64,000 nt of DNA from Alphaproteobacteria bacterium (GCA_025934695.1 JAICWS010000002.1:248001-312000), one strand, 5' to 3'; counted from the first letter of the stretch, positions 26,054-35,265 are shown. Numbers and translations: made by a program. The notes: generated by a model not told the origin, from the sequence alone.

Positions 26054-28138
26054 TCAGACGGCATTCATCAGGTCGTCCAGCATTTTCTCGGACGTCGACA
26101 GCATGTGCGCGGCGGCGTTATAGGCTGACTGGACGCGCGTCAGGTTCGCGAGTTCCTGGTCGAGGTTCACGCCGCTCGTGTTCGAGTTCTGCTGGGTCAG
26201 CGTGTTCAGGTAATTGGTCTCCTGCGTCGAGGCGTCGCCGGCGATGCTGGCGTCCTGCGCCTGGCTCGCCATCGCGTTGGTGGCGAAGTCAGTGATCGAT
26301 CCCGTGCCGGGAAGCCCCGTCGACAGGTTGGCGCCGGGGCCGAGATTGTTCTGGCGGAATGCCGTATTGGCGACGTTGCCAACGGTAAGGCCCAGCGCAT
26401 TTAACGGGGTGCCCGTGAGATTCTGCAGCGCGAGGCCGCCGCCTTCGGTCGGCGTGAGGACAAGCCCGCCGCTGCCGTTCAGCGTGGCGGAAAGCCCCGG
26501 GACCGCGTTGAGTTTTGCCAGCAGGTCGGTCGACGTGTCGGTCGAGGCGATGGAGATCGTCACGGCCGACTGGCCGCCTACCTGGACCGAAAAGGACGGA
26601 TCCTGCGCCACCGTGGTGCCGAAGCTCAAGCCCAATGACGCGATGCCCTGCGCGCCCAGCGACACGTCGCCGATCGTGATGTCGGCGCCCGCGCGCAGCA
26701 CCAACTGGCCGCCGCTGCTTAAAGAAGCGACATTCGATCCCAGCGCCGCGTTGATGTTGTTGACCAGCGTCGCCGCAGTGTCGCCGGAATTGATCGTGAT
26801 CGTCTGCGGTCCGCCGCCCGCGTCGATCGTGAACTGCGCCGGCGCGGTAATGCCGGGGGCCGTGCCAAGGTCGGTATAGGAGGCGATGTTCTCGTTGCCG
26901 TCGACCTCGTTCACTTGCGTAAGACCGGCGGCCGAAAAAACCGTGCCGGAAGAAATGTCGGTCGTTCCCGTGCCCTGCTGATAGGCGTTGGGGCCGAAGG
27001 TGTACTGCAGGATTTTGTTGATGATCTCGTTCGAACCCGAGGGCACGACGTCGCCATTCGTGCCGCTGCGCAACAGCGAGGGATTCGAGGCGACCTGGCT
27101 GTTGACCTGGATCTGTCCCGCGAAGCCGACATAGCCGACTGCGCCGGGCGGCGCCACGTTCGCGGGCACGTTGCCGTTCCCGTCGGTGAACAGCGCCAGC
27201 CCTTCCTGCTGGAATCGCGAGGCGGTTTTCTGCGCCAGCTCGTCGATCTGCGCCTGGTAGGTGGGCAAGGTGGTGTCGCGCAGCGTGAACAGGCCGCCGA
27301 TTTCGCCGCCGATGGAGCCCTGCTTGACTTCCGGCCCCGTCGGGCTGTCGATAAAGAGGCCGTTCAGCCCGTTGCCGGGATAAGACGAGCTCGCCGTCAT
27401 GTTGGCGTTGGGCTGGAAGACGAGCTGGTGCGCCTGCTGGTCGGCCAGCGCCTGGCCCTGCATCGTCTGGACGACGAGAAGATTGTTCTGCCCCTTGAAG
27501 GTCGAGACCTGGATGTACTGCGACAGGTCCTTGACCGCCTGGTCGCGCTGGTCCTCGAGATCCGCCGTCGACTGGCCGCCGCCCGACATGCTCTGGATCT
27601 GCGCGTTCAGCTTGGCGATCTGCTGCAGGTCGAGGTTGGCCTTGGCGACGTCCTGCGAAATCTGCGTTTCCGTACTCTGGCGCTGCTGCTGGATGAGGTT
27701 CGAGAAATTGTTGAAGGTCTTCGCCACCTGCTGCGCGGCGTTCACCGTCTGGCTCAGCGCCAGCGGGTCGTCGGGCGAGGCCGACAGCGACGAGAAGGAG
27801 GACTCGAGGTTGCCCAGCATCGCCGCGATGGACTTTTCATCGGAAGACGAGCCGTTGAAATTCTGGATCTGCGTGAGGTAGCTCTGCGCGACGCTGGCCG
27901 ACGAACTCGTGCTCGTCTGCTGCCACAGCGCGCGCAGGAGGTTCTGGTCGACGCTGCGCGTGACCGCGTCGAGCGTCACGCCCATGCCCGCGCCGCCGAC
28001 GACCAGCGTTTCCTGCGGCAGGATCTTGGCCGTATATCCCGGCGTCGACACGTTCGAGATATTGTCCGAGATGGTATTCAGCGCGGCCTGGGCCGCTTTC
28101 AGCCCACTTACGGCAGCATCGAGAGATATTGTCGTCAT
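26054..28138 (-). CDS. flgK: Flagellar hook-associated protein FlgK
   Basis: The 694-residue protein begins with the rod-hook family N-terminus (SLDAAVSGLKAAQAALNTIS, then DNISNVSTPGYTAK) and ends with the matching C-terminal helix (LDQELANLTRVQSAYNAAAH, then MLSTSEKMLDDLMNAV). The middle is a long variable region with three repeats of the type found in flagellar hook proteins (GPQTITINSGDTAATLVNNI, AVTISIASTDTSTDLLAKLN). It forms the first hook-filament junction ring. A sigma-54 promoter lies 50-65 bp upstream. Confidence 0.92.
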   Translation of the reverse strand: MTTISLDAAVSGLKAAQAALNTISDNISNVSTPGYTAKILPQETLVVGGAGMGVTLDAVTRSVDQNLLRALWQQTSTSSSASVAQSYLTQIQNFNGSSSDEKSIAAMLGNLESSFSSLSASPDDPLALSQTVNAAQQVAKTFNNFSNLIQQQRQSTETQISQDVAKANLDLQQIAKLNAQIQSMSGGGQSTADLEDQRDQAVKDLSQYIQVSTFKGQNNLLVVQTMQGQALADQQAHQLVFQPNANMTASSSYPGNGLNGLFIDSPTGPEVKQGSIGGEIGGLFTLRDTTLPTYQAQIDELAQKTASRFQQEGLALFTDGNGNVPANVAPPGAVGYVGFAGQIQVNSQVASNPSLLRSGTNGDVVPSGSNEIINKILQYTFGPNAYQQGTGTTDISSGTVFSAAGLTQVNEVDGNENIASYTDLGTAPGITAPAQFTIDAGGGPQTITINSGDTAATLVNNINAALGSNVASLSSGGQLVLRAGADITIGDVSLGAQGIASLGLSFGTTVAQDPSFSVQVGGQSAVTISIASTDTSTDLLAKLNAVPGLSATLNGSGGLVLTPTEGGGLALQNLTGTPLNALGLTVGNVANTAFRQNNLGPGANLSTGLPGTGSITDFATNAMASQAQDASIAGDASTQETNYLNTLTQQNSNTSGVNLDQELANLTRVQSAYNAAAHMLSTSEKMLDDLMNAV

Positions 28139-28186
28139 GGTTTTTACCTAATAAAAATCCGAATACACTTCTCCACCGGATATATA

Positions 28187-28202
28187 AGCAAGCGCCGTGC
28201 CA
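28187..28202 (-). promoter_or_regulatory. Sigma-54 promoter of flgK-flgL
   Basis: Minus-strand TGGCACGGCGCTTGCT matches the -24/-12 consensus TGGCACR-N4-TTGCW at every defined position. GG and GC are 10 nt apart as required. Transcription would start near 28176, 38 nt before the flgK ATG. Flagellar genes of several alphaproteobacteria are sigma-54 dependent. Confidence 0.85.
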
Positions 28203-28267
28203 GATGCAGGCGGCAGAATATTCCATATAAACCCAGTGTTCCCGTCAATAAAATCAAGGGCATCCGC

Positions 28268-28283
28268 TGGCATGGCGCTTGCA
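28268..28283 (+). promoter_or_regulatory. Divergent sigma-54 promoter
   Basis: Plus-strand TGGCATGGCGCTTGCA differs from the consensus only at one position (T for C) and keeps GG-N10-GC spacing. Transcription would start near 28295, just before the ATG at 28311. It faces away from the flgK promoter 65 bp apart, so one activator site could serve both. Confidence 0.75.
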
Positions 28284-28310
28284 ACTCCTTTCCTCTGGGG
28301 ATGGAGTGGA

Positions 28311-29276
28311 ATGATCGATCCGCAAGCCTACAGCGCCAGCGTCAATAACCAGGGTGAAGCCCGCACGGCTGGCTATATGCCTGTAATCGGCCAGCAAAAG
28401 GCCGCTTCCGAGGCGCAGAATTTCGCGCAGCTCGTCAATCAGGCGCAGAAGGGCACATCGTCCCGCGGATCAGCATCGGCAAATACTGCCGCCTCCGCCA
28501 GCTCTTCCTCCGGCCATTCCCCGGCCACGCATCACGGCCTCGGCGATTTCCTGATGACGCTTTTCGACATCATCAATCCGCTCGAACATCTGCCGGTCAT
28601 CAGCACGATTTACGAACATGTGACGGGCCATCACATGAATCCGATCGCGCGCATTGCGGGCGACACGCTCTATGGCGGCCCGATCGGCACAGCGGTCGGC
28701 GTCGCGAACGTTATTTCCGAGCGCAAGACCGGCAAGGATATCGGCGACAATATGCTCGCGATGCTCAGTGGTAAAAATCACAAGGCGCCCGCGTCAGCGG
28801 ATACGCAGGTCGCGCAAAACAGTCTGCCCACGGCCCATATCGTCTGGAACGACGCCTCGCAGCCCCCTTCCGCTGCGCCGACGGCTGTCGCTTCGGCGGG
28901 CACGGCACCGCGTATCGAGCCGTCTTCCGGGCCGGAGTCGCAACAGAAATCTTTGAGACAGAATTTCCCGTCCCTTGCAGCTACGACGTCCCACGGCGCG
29001 ACGGCGGCGGGAAAAACGCTGGCGGATGATGCCGTTGTCCGGACTCCGCCGGTCACCAGCGCGGTGGACCGCGCATCCGCCATCGGCGGCTGGCCTGACG
29101 GCCTCGCCGCTCAACAGACGGACTCCACACCCGGTCCTTCGACGCAAGATGCCCCGACGGCCGCGCCCACACGCGTGCCGCCGGGGCAATTTGCGAAAGC
29201 GATGATGGACGGACTCGACAAATACGCCGCCCTCAAGACGCCGCAAATGAACCCCGGCTATTCGGCCGTTTTCTAA
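28311..29276 (+). CDS. Unknown protein in the sigma-54/flagellar regulon
   Basis: The ATG at 28311 (MIDPQAYSASVNNQ) is chosen because GGAG precedes it and because the earlier ATG at 28272 lies inside the sigma-54 promoter. The 321-residue protein is Ala/Ser/Thr/Pro-rich at both ends, with one conserved-looking core at about residues 70-160 (GLGDFLMTLFDIINPLEHLP; YGGPIGTAVGVANVISERKTG). There is no clear signal peptide. I do not recognise a family. Its divergent sigma-54 promoter and position beside flgKL suggest a flagellar accessory protein; that is inference. Confidence 0.6.
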   Translation: MIDPQAYSASVNNQGEARTAGYMPVIGQQKAASEAQNFAQLVNQAQKGTSSRGSASANTAASASSSSGHSPATHHGLGDFLMTLFDIINPLEHLPVISTIYEHVTGHHMNPIARIAGDTLYGGPIGTAVGVANVISERKTGKDIGDNMLAMLSGKNHKAPASADTQVAQNSLPTAHIVWNDASQPPSAAPTAVASAGTAPRIEPSSGPESQQKSLRQNFPSLAATTSHGATAAGKTLADDAVVRTPPVTSAVDRASAIGGWPDGLAAQQTDSTPGPSTQDAPTAAPTRVPPGQFAKAMMDGLDKYAALKTPQMNPGYSAVF

Positions 29277-29318
29277 AGCCATTTTGTCTTTGCCGCGCGG
29301 CTGTGCGATGATGGAATC

Positions 29319-29849
29319 ATGAGCAATACGATCATCGTCCAGCCTAAATCCTTTACCGCCACGACGGGTACGCTGATCGCGGGCGGCAGCCGCTATGACT
29401 GCACGCTGGGCCGCGCCGGCGTCGCGCTCGAAAAGGCCGAGGGCGATGGCAAGACGCCGATCGGAACCTATCCCTTGCGCAAGCTGCTGTACCGCGCCGA
29501 CCGGCTGGCGAGACCCGAGACGCAACTTCCTGTCGAAATCCTCACGCCTGAGACGGGATGGTGCGAAGATCCCTCCCATCCCGACTACAACAAGCAGATC
29601 GTGCTGCCGCATCCTTCGGTGCACGACCGCATGACGCGCGACGATAACCTCTATGACCTCACCGTCATCATCGGCTATAACGACGACCCCGTTATTCCGG
29701 GCAAGGGCAGCGCGATCTTCATGCATCTGGCGCGGCCCGACTTCACGCCGACCGCCGGCTGCGTGGGGTTGCGCCAGGATGATCTGCTCGCCGTGCTCAA
29801 GGCCTGCGACCCCTCCAGCCACATCACGATTTTGCCGCCCGCTGCCTGA
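29319..29849 (+). CDS. YkuD-type L,D-transpeptidase-like protein
   Basis: The 176-residue protein has the catalytic pattern of the YkuD superfamily: GDGKTPIGTYPL near the start of the fold, IFMHLARPDFTPTAGCVGLR with the catalytic Cys in T-A-G-C-V-G-L-R in place of the common S-H-G-C-I-R-L. The short form without signal peptide resembles the COG3786 subfamily. Family members cross-link peptidoglycan or attach proteins to it; the lack of a recognisable signal makes the location uncertain. Confidence 0.75.
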   Translation: MSNTIIVQPKSFTATTGTLIAGGSRYDCTLGRAGVALEKAEGDGKTPIGTYPLRKLLYRADRLARPETQLPVEILTPETGWCEDPSHPDYNKQIVLPHPSVHDRMTRDDNLYDLTVIIGYNDDPVIPGKGSAIFMHLARPDFTPTAGCVGLRQDDLLAVLKACDPSSHITILPPAA

Positions 29850-29876
29850 ATTTTCGCCGGGCCGCGATTCGTCATA

Positions 29877-29904
29877 TTGACGTCTCGCCCAAAAGCCGTA
29901 TGAT
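29877..29904 (+). promoter_or_regulatory. Sigma-70 promoter of gapR
   Basis: TTGACG (29877-29882) and TATGAT (29899-29904) are spaced by 16 nt. Transcription would start near 29911, so the ATG at 29900 cannot be the start of the gene and the ATG at 29948 is supported. Confidence 0.65.
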
Positions 29905-29947
29905 GCCTCATTCCGAAAAACATCATGAATCGAACCGGGGTCTCGTT

Positions 29948-30259
29948 ATGACTAAATCGAACCTGAAAACCAGAGAAGACGACGTTGAAGCTGACGATGA
30001 AGAGCAAGGCAATGCAGCGCCCGCGAATGTTTCCGGCGCGCGGCTGAAATCTTTCCTTGAGCGCATCGAGCGCATCGAAGAGGAAAAAAAGGCCCTGGCC
30101 GAGGACATCCGCGACATTTACAGCGAAGCGAAGTCGACCGGGTTCGAACCCAAAATAATGCGTAAAATCATTTCATTACGCAAAACGAACCTGGAGAAGC
30201 GCCGCGAAGAGCGCGAGCTCCTTGATCTCTACATGTCCGCCATCGGCATGGTCGAGTAA
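29948..30259 (+). CDS. gapR: GapR (DUF2312) nucleoid-associated protein
   Basis: The 103-residue protein has an acidic N-terminal tail and the conserved DUF2312 core: LKSFLERIERIEEEKKALAE, then DIRDIYSEAKSTGFEPKIMR and ISLRKTNLEKRREERELLDL. It is all helical and basic in its core. In Caulobacter GapR encircles overtwisted DNA and assists topoisomerases. A GGGG Shine-Dalgarno and a good promoter support the start at 29948. A dyad CAAAGGC/GCCTTTG lies 37-60 bp downstream without a T-run. Confidence 0.9.
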   Translation: MTKSNLKTREDDVEADDEEQGNAAPANVSGARLKSFLERIERIEEEKKALAEDIRDIYSEAKSTGFEPKIMRKIISLRKTNLEKRREERELLDLYMSAIGMVE

Positions 30260-30389
30260 GTACCTGAATTGGAAAAAAGATTAGGATTCTCCCGGCAAAG
30301 GCTTTTATACTGGCCTTTGTCACACTATCTTTATTCCGTGACACGGGTACTGGGGTGATCAAGAGCTGTCGGGGTTAGCAAGTCCATCC

Positions 30390-31865
30390 ATGAAAAAGCG
30401 TCTTTTTTCCACTCTCCTGGTGGCAGTCTTCCTGCTCCTCGCGCTGCCGTCGCATTCCGCGCGGGCGCAGGGTTTCGAGCCCAACTTCGATGAAGGCATG
30501 GCCGCCTTCAATTACGGCGACAACGAACTCGCGCTCCGCCACTTCATGCGCCTCGCCAACGACGGCGAGCCCCGCGCGCAATATTATCTCGCCTACATGA
30601 TGGATTCGGGCCTCGGCATGGGCAAGGACGTCTACGGCGCCTCCGGCTGGTACGCCAAATCGGCCGCGCAGAACTACCTGCCCGCGATGGTTTATATGGG
30701 CTATATCGCCTCGGCCGGCCACGGCATGCAGGCGGATCCGAAGAAGGCCTTCGACTGGTATACAAAAGCAGCCCAGATGGGCGATGCGGTCGCGCAGAAC
30801 AACCTTGCCACCATGCTGCGCGCGGGCAATCCCTACCAGGCGGACAAGCCGCTCGCCGCGCAGTGGTTCCTGCAGTCCGCGATGCAGGGCAACATGCGCG
30901 CGCAGTATAACCTCGCCACGATGTACCGCACGGGCGACGGCATCAAGAAAAACATCGCGGAAGCGCTCAAGTGGTATAACTACGCCGCGAACCAGGGCGA
31001 CATGTACGCGCAATATGCGCTGGGCTATCTTTACTTAAGCAACAGCAAGGACGCCGCCGCCAAGGCCGACGAGGCAAAAGACGCGGCGAAGGCCGAAAAG
31101 GATCCGGACAAGCAGAAAACGCTGCAGCAGCAGATCGCGTCCGACGCGAGCGAGGCCGACAGCGACCGCGACCAGGCGCTCGAATGGTTCCGCCGCGCAG
31201 CCGAGCAGGGCGACACGGCGGCGCAAATGGCCGTCGCGCACATGTATGAAAGCGGTGACGCGGGACCCGACAAGGGCATCGAGGACGCCGTCATCTGGTA
31301 CTTGCATGCTGCCGAAGCCGGCAAGGCGGAAGCCATGCGCCGCCTCGGCCTGCTCTATGAGGTCGGCAAGGATTCGAAAGGCAACGGCCTGACGCAGGAC
31401 GTCCGCCAGGCCTACAAGTGGTACCGCAAGGCCGCCGACGAAAAAGACGACAAGCCGTCGATGATCGCGCTCGGCCAGATGTACGAGAACGGCGAGGGCA
31501 GCGGGGCCGAGAGTATCCGCCGGGACCCGAAAAAAGCCTTCGGCTGGTATATGCACGCAGCTGAAACGGGCGATCCGCTGGGCATGATCAACGTCGCGCG
31601 CATGTATCACGACGGCACCGGCACCGACAAAAGCCTGAGCGCCTCCTACAAATGGTACGCGCTGGCCGTGAAGCAGTACCAAAACACCGCCGACGCCGAC
31701 GGGCTGACCGATGCCATCCGGGATCGGACGAAGGCCCGGGTCGAGCTCGGCTCGCCCGGGGAAATCGCGGGCGCCGATGCCGAGGTCGCCAGCTGGCACC
31801 CCGTCGTGCACACCGTCGCGGGCATCGCCAAGAAAGACGATAAGCTCTTCTACGACGAGAAATAA
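30390..31865 (+). CDS. Exported Sel1-like repeat protein
   Basis: The 491-residue protein has a signal peptide (residues 1-27, ending SARA) and about ten Sel1 repeats (e.g. ALKWYNYAANQGDMYAQYAL and GLMYEVGKD-like forms; AFGWYMHAAETGDPLGMINV). Between the fifth and sixth repeats is a Lys/Ala/Glu-rich, coiled-coil-like insertion (about residues 212-255). Sel1 proteins form superhelical scaffolds for protein contacts. It is periplasmic or secreted. Nothing else identifies its role. The next gene, nadQ, starts 21 nt later. Confidence 0.82.
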   Translation: MKKRLFSTLLVAVFLLLALPSHSARAQGFEPNFDEGMAAFNYGDNELALRHFMRLANDGEPRAQYYLAYMMDSGLGMGKDVYGASGWYAKSAAQNYLPAMVYMGYIASAGHGMQADPKKAFDWYTKAAQMGDAVAQNNLATMLRAGNPYQADKPLAAQWFLQSAMQGNMRAQYNLATMYRTGDGIKKNIAEALKWYNYAANQGDMYAQYALGYLYLSNSKDAAAKADEAKDAAKAEKDPDKQKTLQQQIASDASEADSDRDQALEWFRRAAEQGDTAAQMAVAHMYESGDAGPDKGIEDAVIWYLHAAEAGKAEAMRRLGLLYEVGKDSKGNGLTQDVRQAYKWYRKAADEKDDKPSMIALGQMYENGEGSGAESIRRDPKKAFGWYMHAAETGDPLGMINVARMYHDGTGTDKSLSASYKWYALAVKQYQNTADADGLTDAIRDRTKARVELGSPGEIAGADAEVASWHPVVHTVAGIAKKDDKLFYDEK

Positions 31866-31886
31866 CCGGCGGGTAAGCGTCAGGGC

Positions 31887-32900
31887 ATGAAATCGCGCGC
31901 GACACAGAGCCAGAACCAGGAGCAGGCGATCCTCATCGGCCTCTCCGCCACCATCGTCTCCGTCCAGAACCACGAACCCAAGGTCTTCATCGTGCGCGGC
32001 GCCGAGCATGCGCTCTCCGCCGGCGTCCATCCGACGAACGAGGAAGGCGACGCGCTGCCCTTCGGTCCCTTTGAACCCGCGAAGCACGCGACGCTCGAGC
32101 TCGGCCTGCGCTCCTGGGTGCGCAGCCAGACCCCGCTCGACCCGGGATATGTCGAGCAGCTTTACACCTTCGGCAACCGCGGCCGCTACGCGGGGCAGGC
32201 GGCTGAATCCGCCCGTGTCGTGTCCATCGGCTATCTCGCGCTGACGCATCCCGAGGTGACCAAAAACACCGACAAGGTCTTCTGGGGCGACTGGTACAGC
32301 TATTTCCCCTGGGAGGACTGGCGCCAAGGCCGCCCCAAAGTGATCAGTGACGTGATCGAGCTTGGCCTCAAGCGCTGGATCGCCGCCGGCGAGACCAAGG
32401 ACGAAAAAGCCAACCGCCGCATGCGCGCCGACCTGTGCTTCGGCCTCGACGACATTCCCTGGGACGAGGAAAAAGTCCTCGAGCGCTACGAGCTTTTGTA
32501 CGAGGCGCGCCTCGTGTACGAGTCGATCCGCGACAAGGGCATCAAGGTCGACTATGTGCTGGTGCCGGGGCGCTCGATGCTCTACGACCATCGCCGCATC
32601 CTGGCGACCGCAATGGGCCGGTTGCGCGGCAAGCTGAAATACCGCCCGGTCGTCTTCGAACTGGTGCCCGCCGAATTCACGCTTCTCTACCTGCAAAAGA
32701 CGGTCGAGGCCATCGTCGGCCACACGCTGCACAAGCAGAATTTCCGCCGCCTCGTCGAAGGCTCGGGCATGGTCGAGGAAATCGTCGGCAAGAAATCGGC
32801 CGAGGCCGGCGGGCGCCCCGCCGCGCTGTTCCGCTTCCGCCGCGACGTCGTGTTCGAGCGACCCGCCCCCGGCGTCAAACTGTCGCCCGCGTCGGTCTGA
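31887..32900 (+). CDS. nadQ: NadQ-like NAD biosynthesis regulator
   Basis: The 337-residue protein has an N-terminal Nudix-like region (GLSATIVSVQNHEPKVFIVR; LELGLRSWVRSQTPLDPGYV, then EQLYTFGNRGR) without a complete Nudix catalytic box, and a C-terminal winged-helix with PAEFTLLYLQKTVEAIVG, then HTLHKQNFRRLVEG and GRPAALFRFRRDV. This is the architecture of the NrtR relatives that repress nadABC in alphaproteobacteria (NadQ). nadABC lie 1.3 kb away behind a multi-site palindromic operator. It ends directly against a convergent ankyrin gene. Confidence 0.82.
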   Translation: MKSRATQSQNQEQAILIGLSATIVSVQNHEPKVFIVRGAEHALSAGVHPTNEEGDALPFGPFEPAKHATLELGLRSWVRSQTPLDPGYVEQLYTFGNRGRYAGQAAESARVVSIGYLALTHPEVTKNTDKVFWGDWYSYFPWEDWRQGRPKVISDVIELGLKRWIAAGETKDEKANRRMRADLCFGLDDIPWDEEKVLERYELLYEARLVYESIRDKGIKVDYVLVPGRSMLYDHRRILATAMGRLRGKLKYRPVVFELVPAEFTLLYLQKTVEAIVGHTLHKQNFRRLVEGSGMVEEIVGKKSAEAGGRPAALFRFRRDVVFERPAPGVKLSPASV

Positions 32901-33851
32901 TCAGCTTTTAGGACGTCCAGCCGCTTTCTTCTTCAGATGAATGGCATGCACCTGCACAGGCGCGTCGAGCCCGTCTTCGATGACCTGCACGGCCTTCTCG
33001 GTCGTGGCCGCGCGCCGGTCTTCTTCCCAGGCGTCGCGCTGCTGCCGGAGGGCTGACAGGAAGGCGTGATTTTTTTCCTCTTTCGCGTCCTTGATCGCCT
33101 CGTCCAGCCGCTCGATACCGAAGTTGACCTTGCCGCCGCGCTGCATGATCGCGAGCGCGAGATCGAAATAATGCGACAGCACGGCCGAGGTCGCAGGCGT
33201 GATGCCATGCTCGCTCTGCGCGTTGATCTCGGCGCCGCGGTCGATCAGCATCCTGACCATTTGATCGCGCCCGCAGGCGGCGGCATTAATCATCGGCGTC
33301 TGCTGGTATTTGTCGCGCGGGTCGATCCGGACGCCGTGATCGAGCAGGAATTCGGCGACTGCCGGGCTTTCGCGCGAGATCGCCTCGCCCAGAGCAGTGC
33401 TTCCTTCGCGGTCCTCGTCATCGAGGGGCGCGCCCGCGTCCATCAAAAAGGTCAGCACGCGCTTGGTTTTCTCATCTTCCCCCGTCACCGGGCCCGCCAG
33501 ATCGGCTAGCGGCTGGCGGCCGAAATAGTCGCGGTCCAGCAGCAGGCTTTTGTCCTGCGCGATCATCGCTGTGGCAGCGGCATATTTTTCGTTCTGCAGC
33601 GCATAGCGCAGCGGCTCCTCGGGATAGGCGTTCAGCTCGCCGCGCGCCGCCTTCGGGCATTTCTTCAGGATCTCCGCGACACGGGCGGCATCATCGCCGT
33701 CGATCGCGTCTTTGAGCGGCGCCAGCATCGTCCAGACCGGGTGCACGCCCGCCGCCGCAAGCGCCTTTTCGAAAGCGGCCTTCAGGTGGTTGCCGAGCCA
33801 GATTTCCGCCGCAGTCGGTTTGTATTCGTCGGAGGGATTGAAAAACATCAT
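32901..33851 (-). CDS. Ankyrin-repeat protein between nadQ and nadABC
   Basis: The 316-residue protein has about five ankyrin repeats between residues 50 and 250 (STALGEAISRESPAVAEFLL, QTPMINAAACGRDQMVRMLI) and a basic C-terminal region ending LKKKAAGRPKS. It does not carry the Phe-x-Leu tail. The ATG at 33851 has GAGG 7 nt upstream. It is convergent with nadQ with no spacing and divergent from nadA, so it looks inserted between a regulator and its targets. Confidence 0.82.
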   Translation of the reverse strand: MMFFNPSDEYKPTAAEIWLGNHLKAAFEKALAAAGVHPVWTMLAPLKDAIDGDDAARVAEILKKCPKAARGELNAYPEEPLRYALQNEKYAAATAMIAQDKSLLLDRDYFGRQPLADLAGPVTGEDEKTKRVLTFLMDAGAPLDDEDREGSTALGEAISRESPAVAEFLLDHGVRIDPRDKYQQTPMINAAACGRDQMVRMLIDRGAEINAQSEHGITPATSAVLSHYFDLALAIMQRGGKVNFGIERLDEAIKDAKEEKNHAFLSALRQQRDAWEEDRRAATTEKAVQVIEDGLDAPVQVHAIHLKKKAAGRPKS

Positions 33852-34093
33852 GGCGCCGCCTCGCCGCGCATGTGTGCACGGTCAAAGCCGCCCACGGGCG
33901 GGATATGGGGAGGGACGGAGCGCATTGAAAACCTCCCGGTAACTATAACAAAAATTATGAAAAATAACAAGGTTTCGTAAGGACAGTTATGCAACCGGGC
34001 GATTCGAGCGGGCCGGGCTGGGATGGGCCTGAATTTTTTATCCATTATGACCAAAAATTGAAGGCAACCAACTGATATTACATAGGAATAAAT

Positions 34094-34165
34094 TATGCTC
34101 AACTTAATCATATCTTCATTGACTTATGCTCTAATAGAGTATAGGTTATACTCAGCAAGAGCAAA
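34094..34165 (+). promoter_or_regulatory. Three-site palindromic operator array and promoter of nadABC (probable NadQ sites)
   Basis: The central site, 34125-34143, is a near-perfect palindrome TATGCTC-N5-GAGTATA. Imperfect copies with the same 7-5-7 layout lie at 34094-34112 (TATGCTC ... AATCATA) and 34147-34165 (TATACTC ... GAGCAAA). Candidate promoter boxes TTGACT (34119-34124) or TTATGC (34124-34129) with TATACT (34147-34152, spacer 17 for the latter) overlap the sites. This would let a repressor block nadA transcription. The rest of the 369-bp gap 33852-34220 is AT-rich without other clear signals. Confidence 0.6.
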
Positions 34166-34220
34166 AAGGGCCCGGCATACATTAGAGGCCCTGAGCAGAT
34201 GAAGGTAAGGAGCTACTCCC

Positions 34221-35243
34221 ATGTTCGACACAGTCACCCATGCAGGCCTCCAGCTCAGCTACACCCCGGCGGTAGCGAAGGAAACGGCCCCCCTCTACGA
34301 CAAGGTCAAGCGCGTCGTTAACGAGCTCGACTGGGCAACCCATGCCCCCTATGTCCTCGAGATTAACCGCCTCAAGAAGCAGATGGGTGCGGTCGTCCTG
34401 GCGCATAACTATATGACGCCGGAAATTTTCCACTGCGTTTCCGACTTCTCGGGCGACAGCCTCCAGCTCGCCCAGCAGGCCGCGAAGACCGACGCGCAGC
34501 TCATCATCCAGGCCGGCGTGCACTTCATGGCTGAGACCTCGAAAATCCTCTCGCCGGAAAAGCGCGTGCTGATCCCCGATATGAAGGCCGGCTGCTCGCT
34601 TGCCTCCTCGATCACCGCCGCCGACGTCCGCCTGCTGCGCCAGAAATTTCCGGGCGCGCCCATCGTCACCTACGTCAACACGTCCGCCGACGTGAAAGCG
34701 GAATCGGATATCTGCTGCACCTCCTCGAACGCGCTGAAAATCGTGGAATCTCTCGAGAGCGATACGGTGCTGATGATCCCCGACCAGTATCTCGCAAAAA
34801 ACATCGCCAAGCAGACGAAAAAGAAGATCCTGACCTGGCAGGGCGCCTGCGAAGTGCACGAGCGCTTCACCGCCAACGACATCATCAAATTCCGCAAGGC
34901 CTATCCCGGCGCGATGGTCCTCGCACACCCCGAATGCCCGCCCGAAGTCTGCGCCGAAGCGGATTTCTCGGGCTCGACCAAGGCGCTCGCCGACTATGTG
35001 GCCCAGAAACAGCCGAAGAAAGTCGTCCTCATCACCGAATGCTCGATGTCCGACAATATCGCGGCCTTCAGCCCCAACACCGAATTCCTGCGCCCCTGCA
35101 ACCTGTGCCCGCACATGAAGCGCATCAGCCTGCCCAAGATCCTCAACTCGCTCCTGACCATGACGACGGAAGTGACGGTGGATCCGGCGGTGTCGGTCCG
35201 CGCCAAGGCGGCGGTCGACCGGATGCTGGAAGCCTCGAAGTAA
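34221..35243 (+). CDS. nadA: Quinolinate synthase NadA
   Basis: The 340-residue protein condenses iminoaspartate with dihydroxyacetone phosphate to quinolinate using a [4Fe-4S] cluster. Family motifs are [23 protein letters not shown], the Cys in [28 protein letters not shown] and [10 protein letters not shown] with the cluster Cys. Length is normal for the family. It is the first gene of nadA-nadB-nadC, with a palindromic operator array upstream. Confidence 0.95.
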   Translation: MFDTVTHAGLQLSYTPAVAKETAPLYDKVKRVVNELDWATHAPYVLEINRLKKQMGAVVLAHNYMTPEIFHCVSDFSGDSLQLAQQAAKTDAQLIIQAGVHFMAETSKILSPEKRVLIPDMKAGCSLASSITAADVRLLRQKFPGAPIVTYVNTSADVKAESDICCTSSNALKIVESLESDTVLMIPDQYLAKNIAKQTKKKILTWQGACEVHERFTANDIIKFRKAYPGAMVLAHPECPPEVCAEADFSGSTKALADYVAQKQPKKVVLITECSMSDNIAAFSPNTEFLRPCNLCPHMKRISLPKILNSLLTMTTEVTVDPAVSVRAKAAVDRMLEASK

Positions 35244-35265
35244 TCAAGAATAAGAAGGAATGACT

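Noticed and set aside
30296-30319. Dyad CAAAGGC/GCCTTTG downstream of gapR
   Set aside because: As a terminator it lacks a T-run; kept only as a note in the gapR entry.
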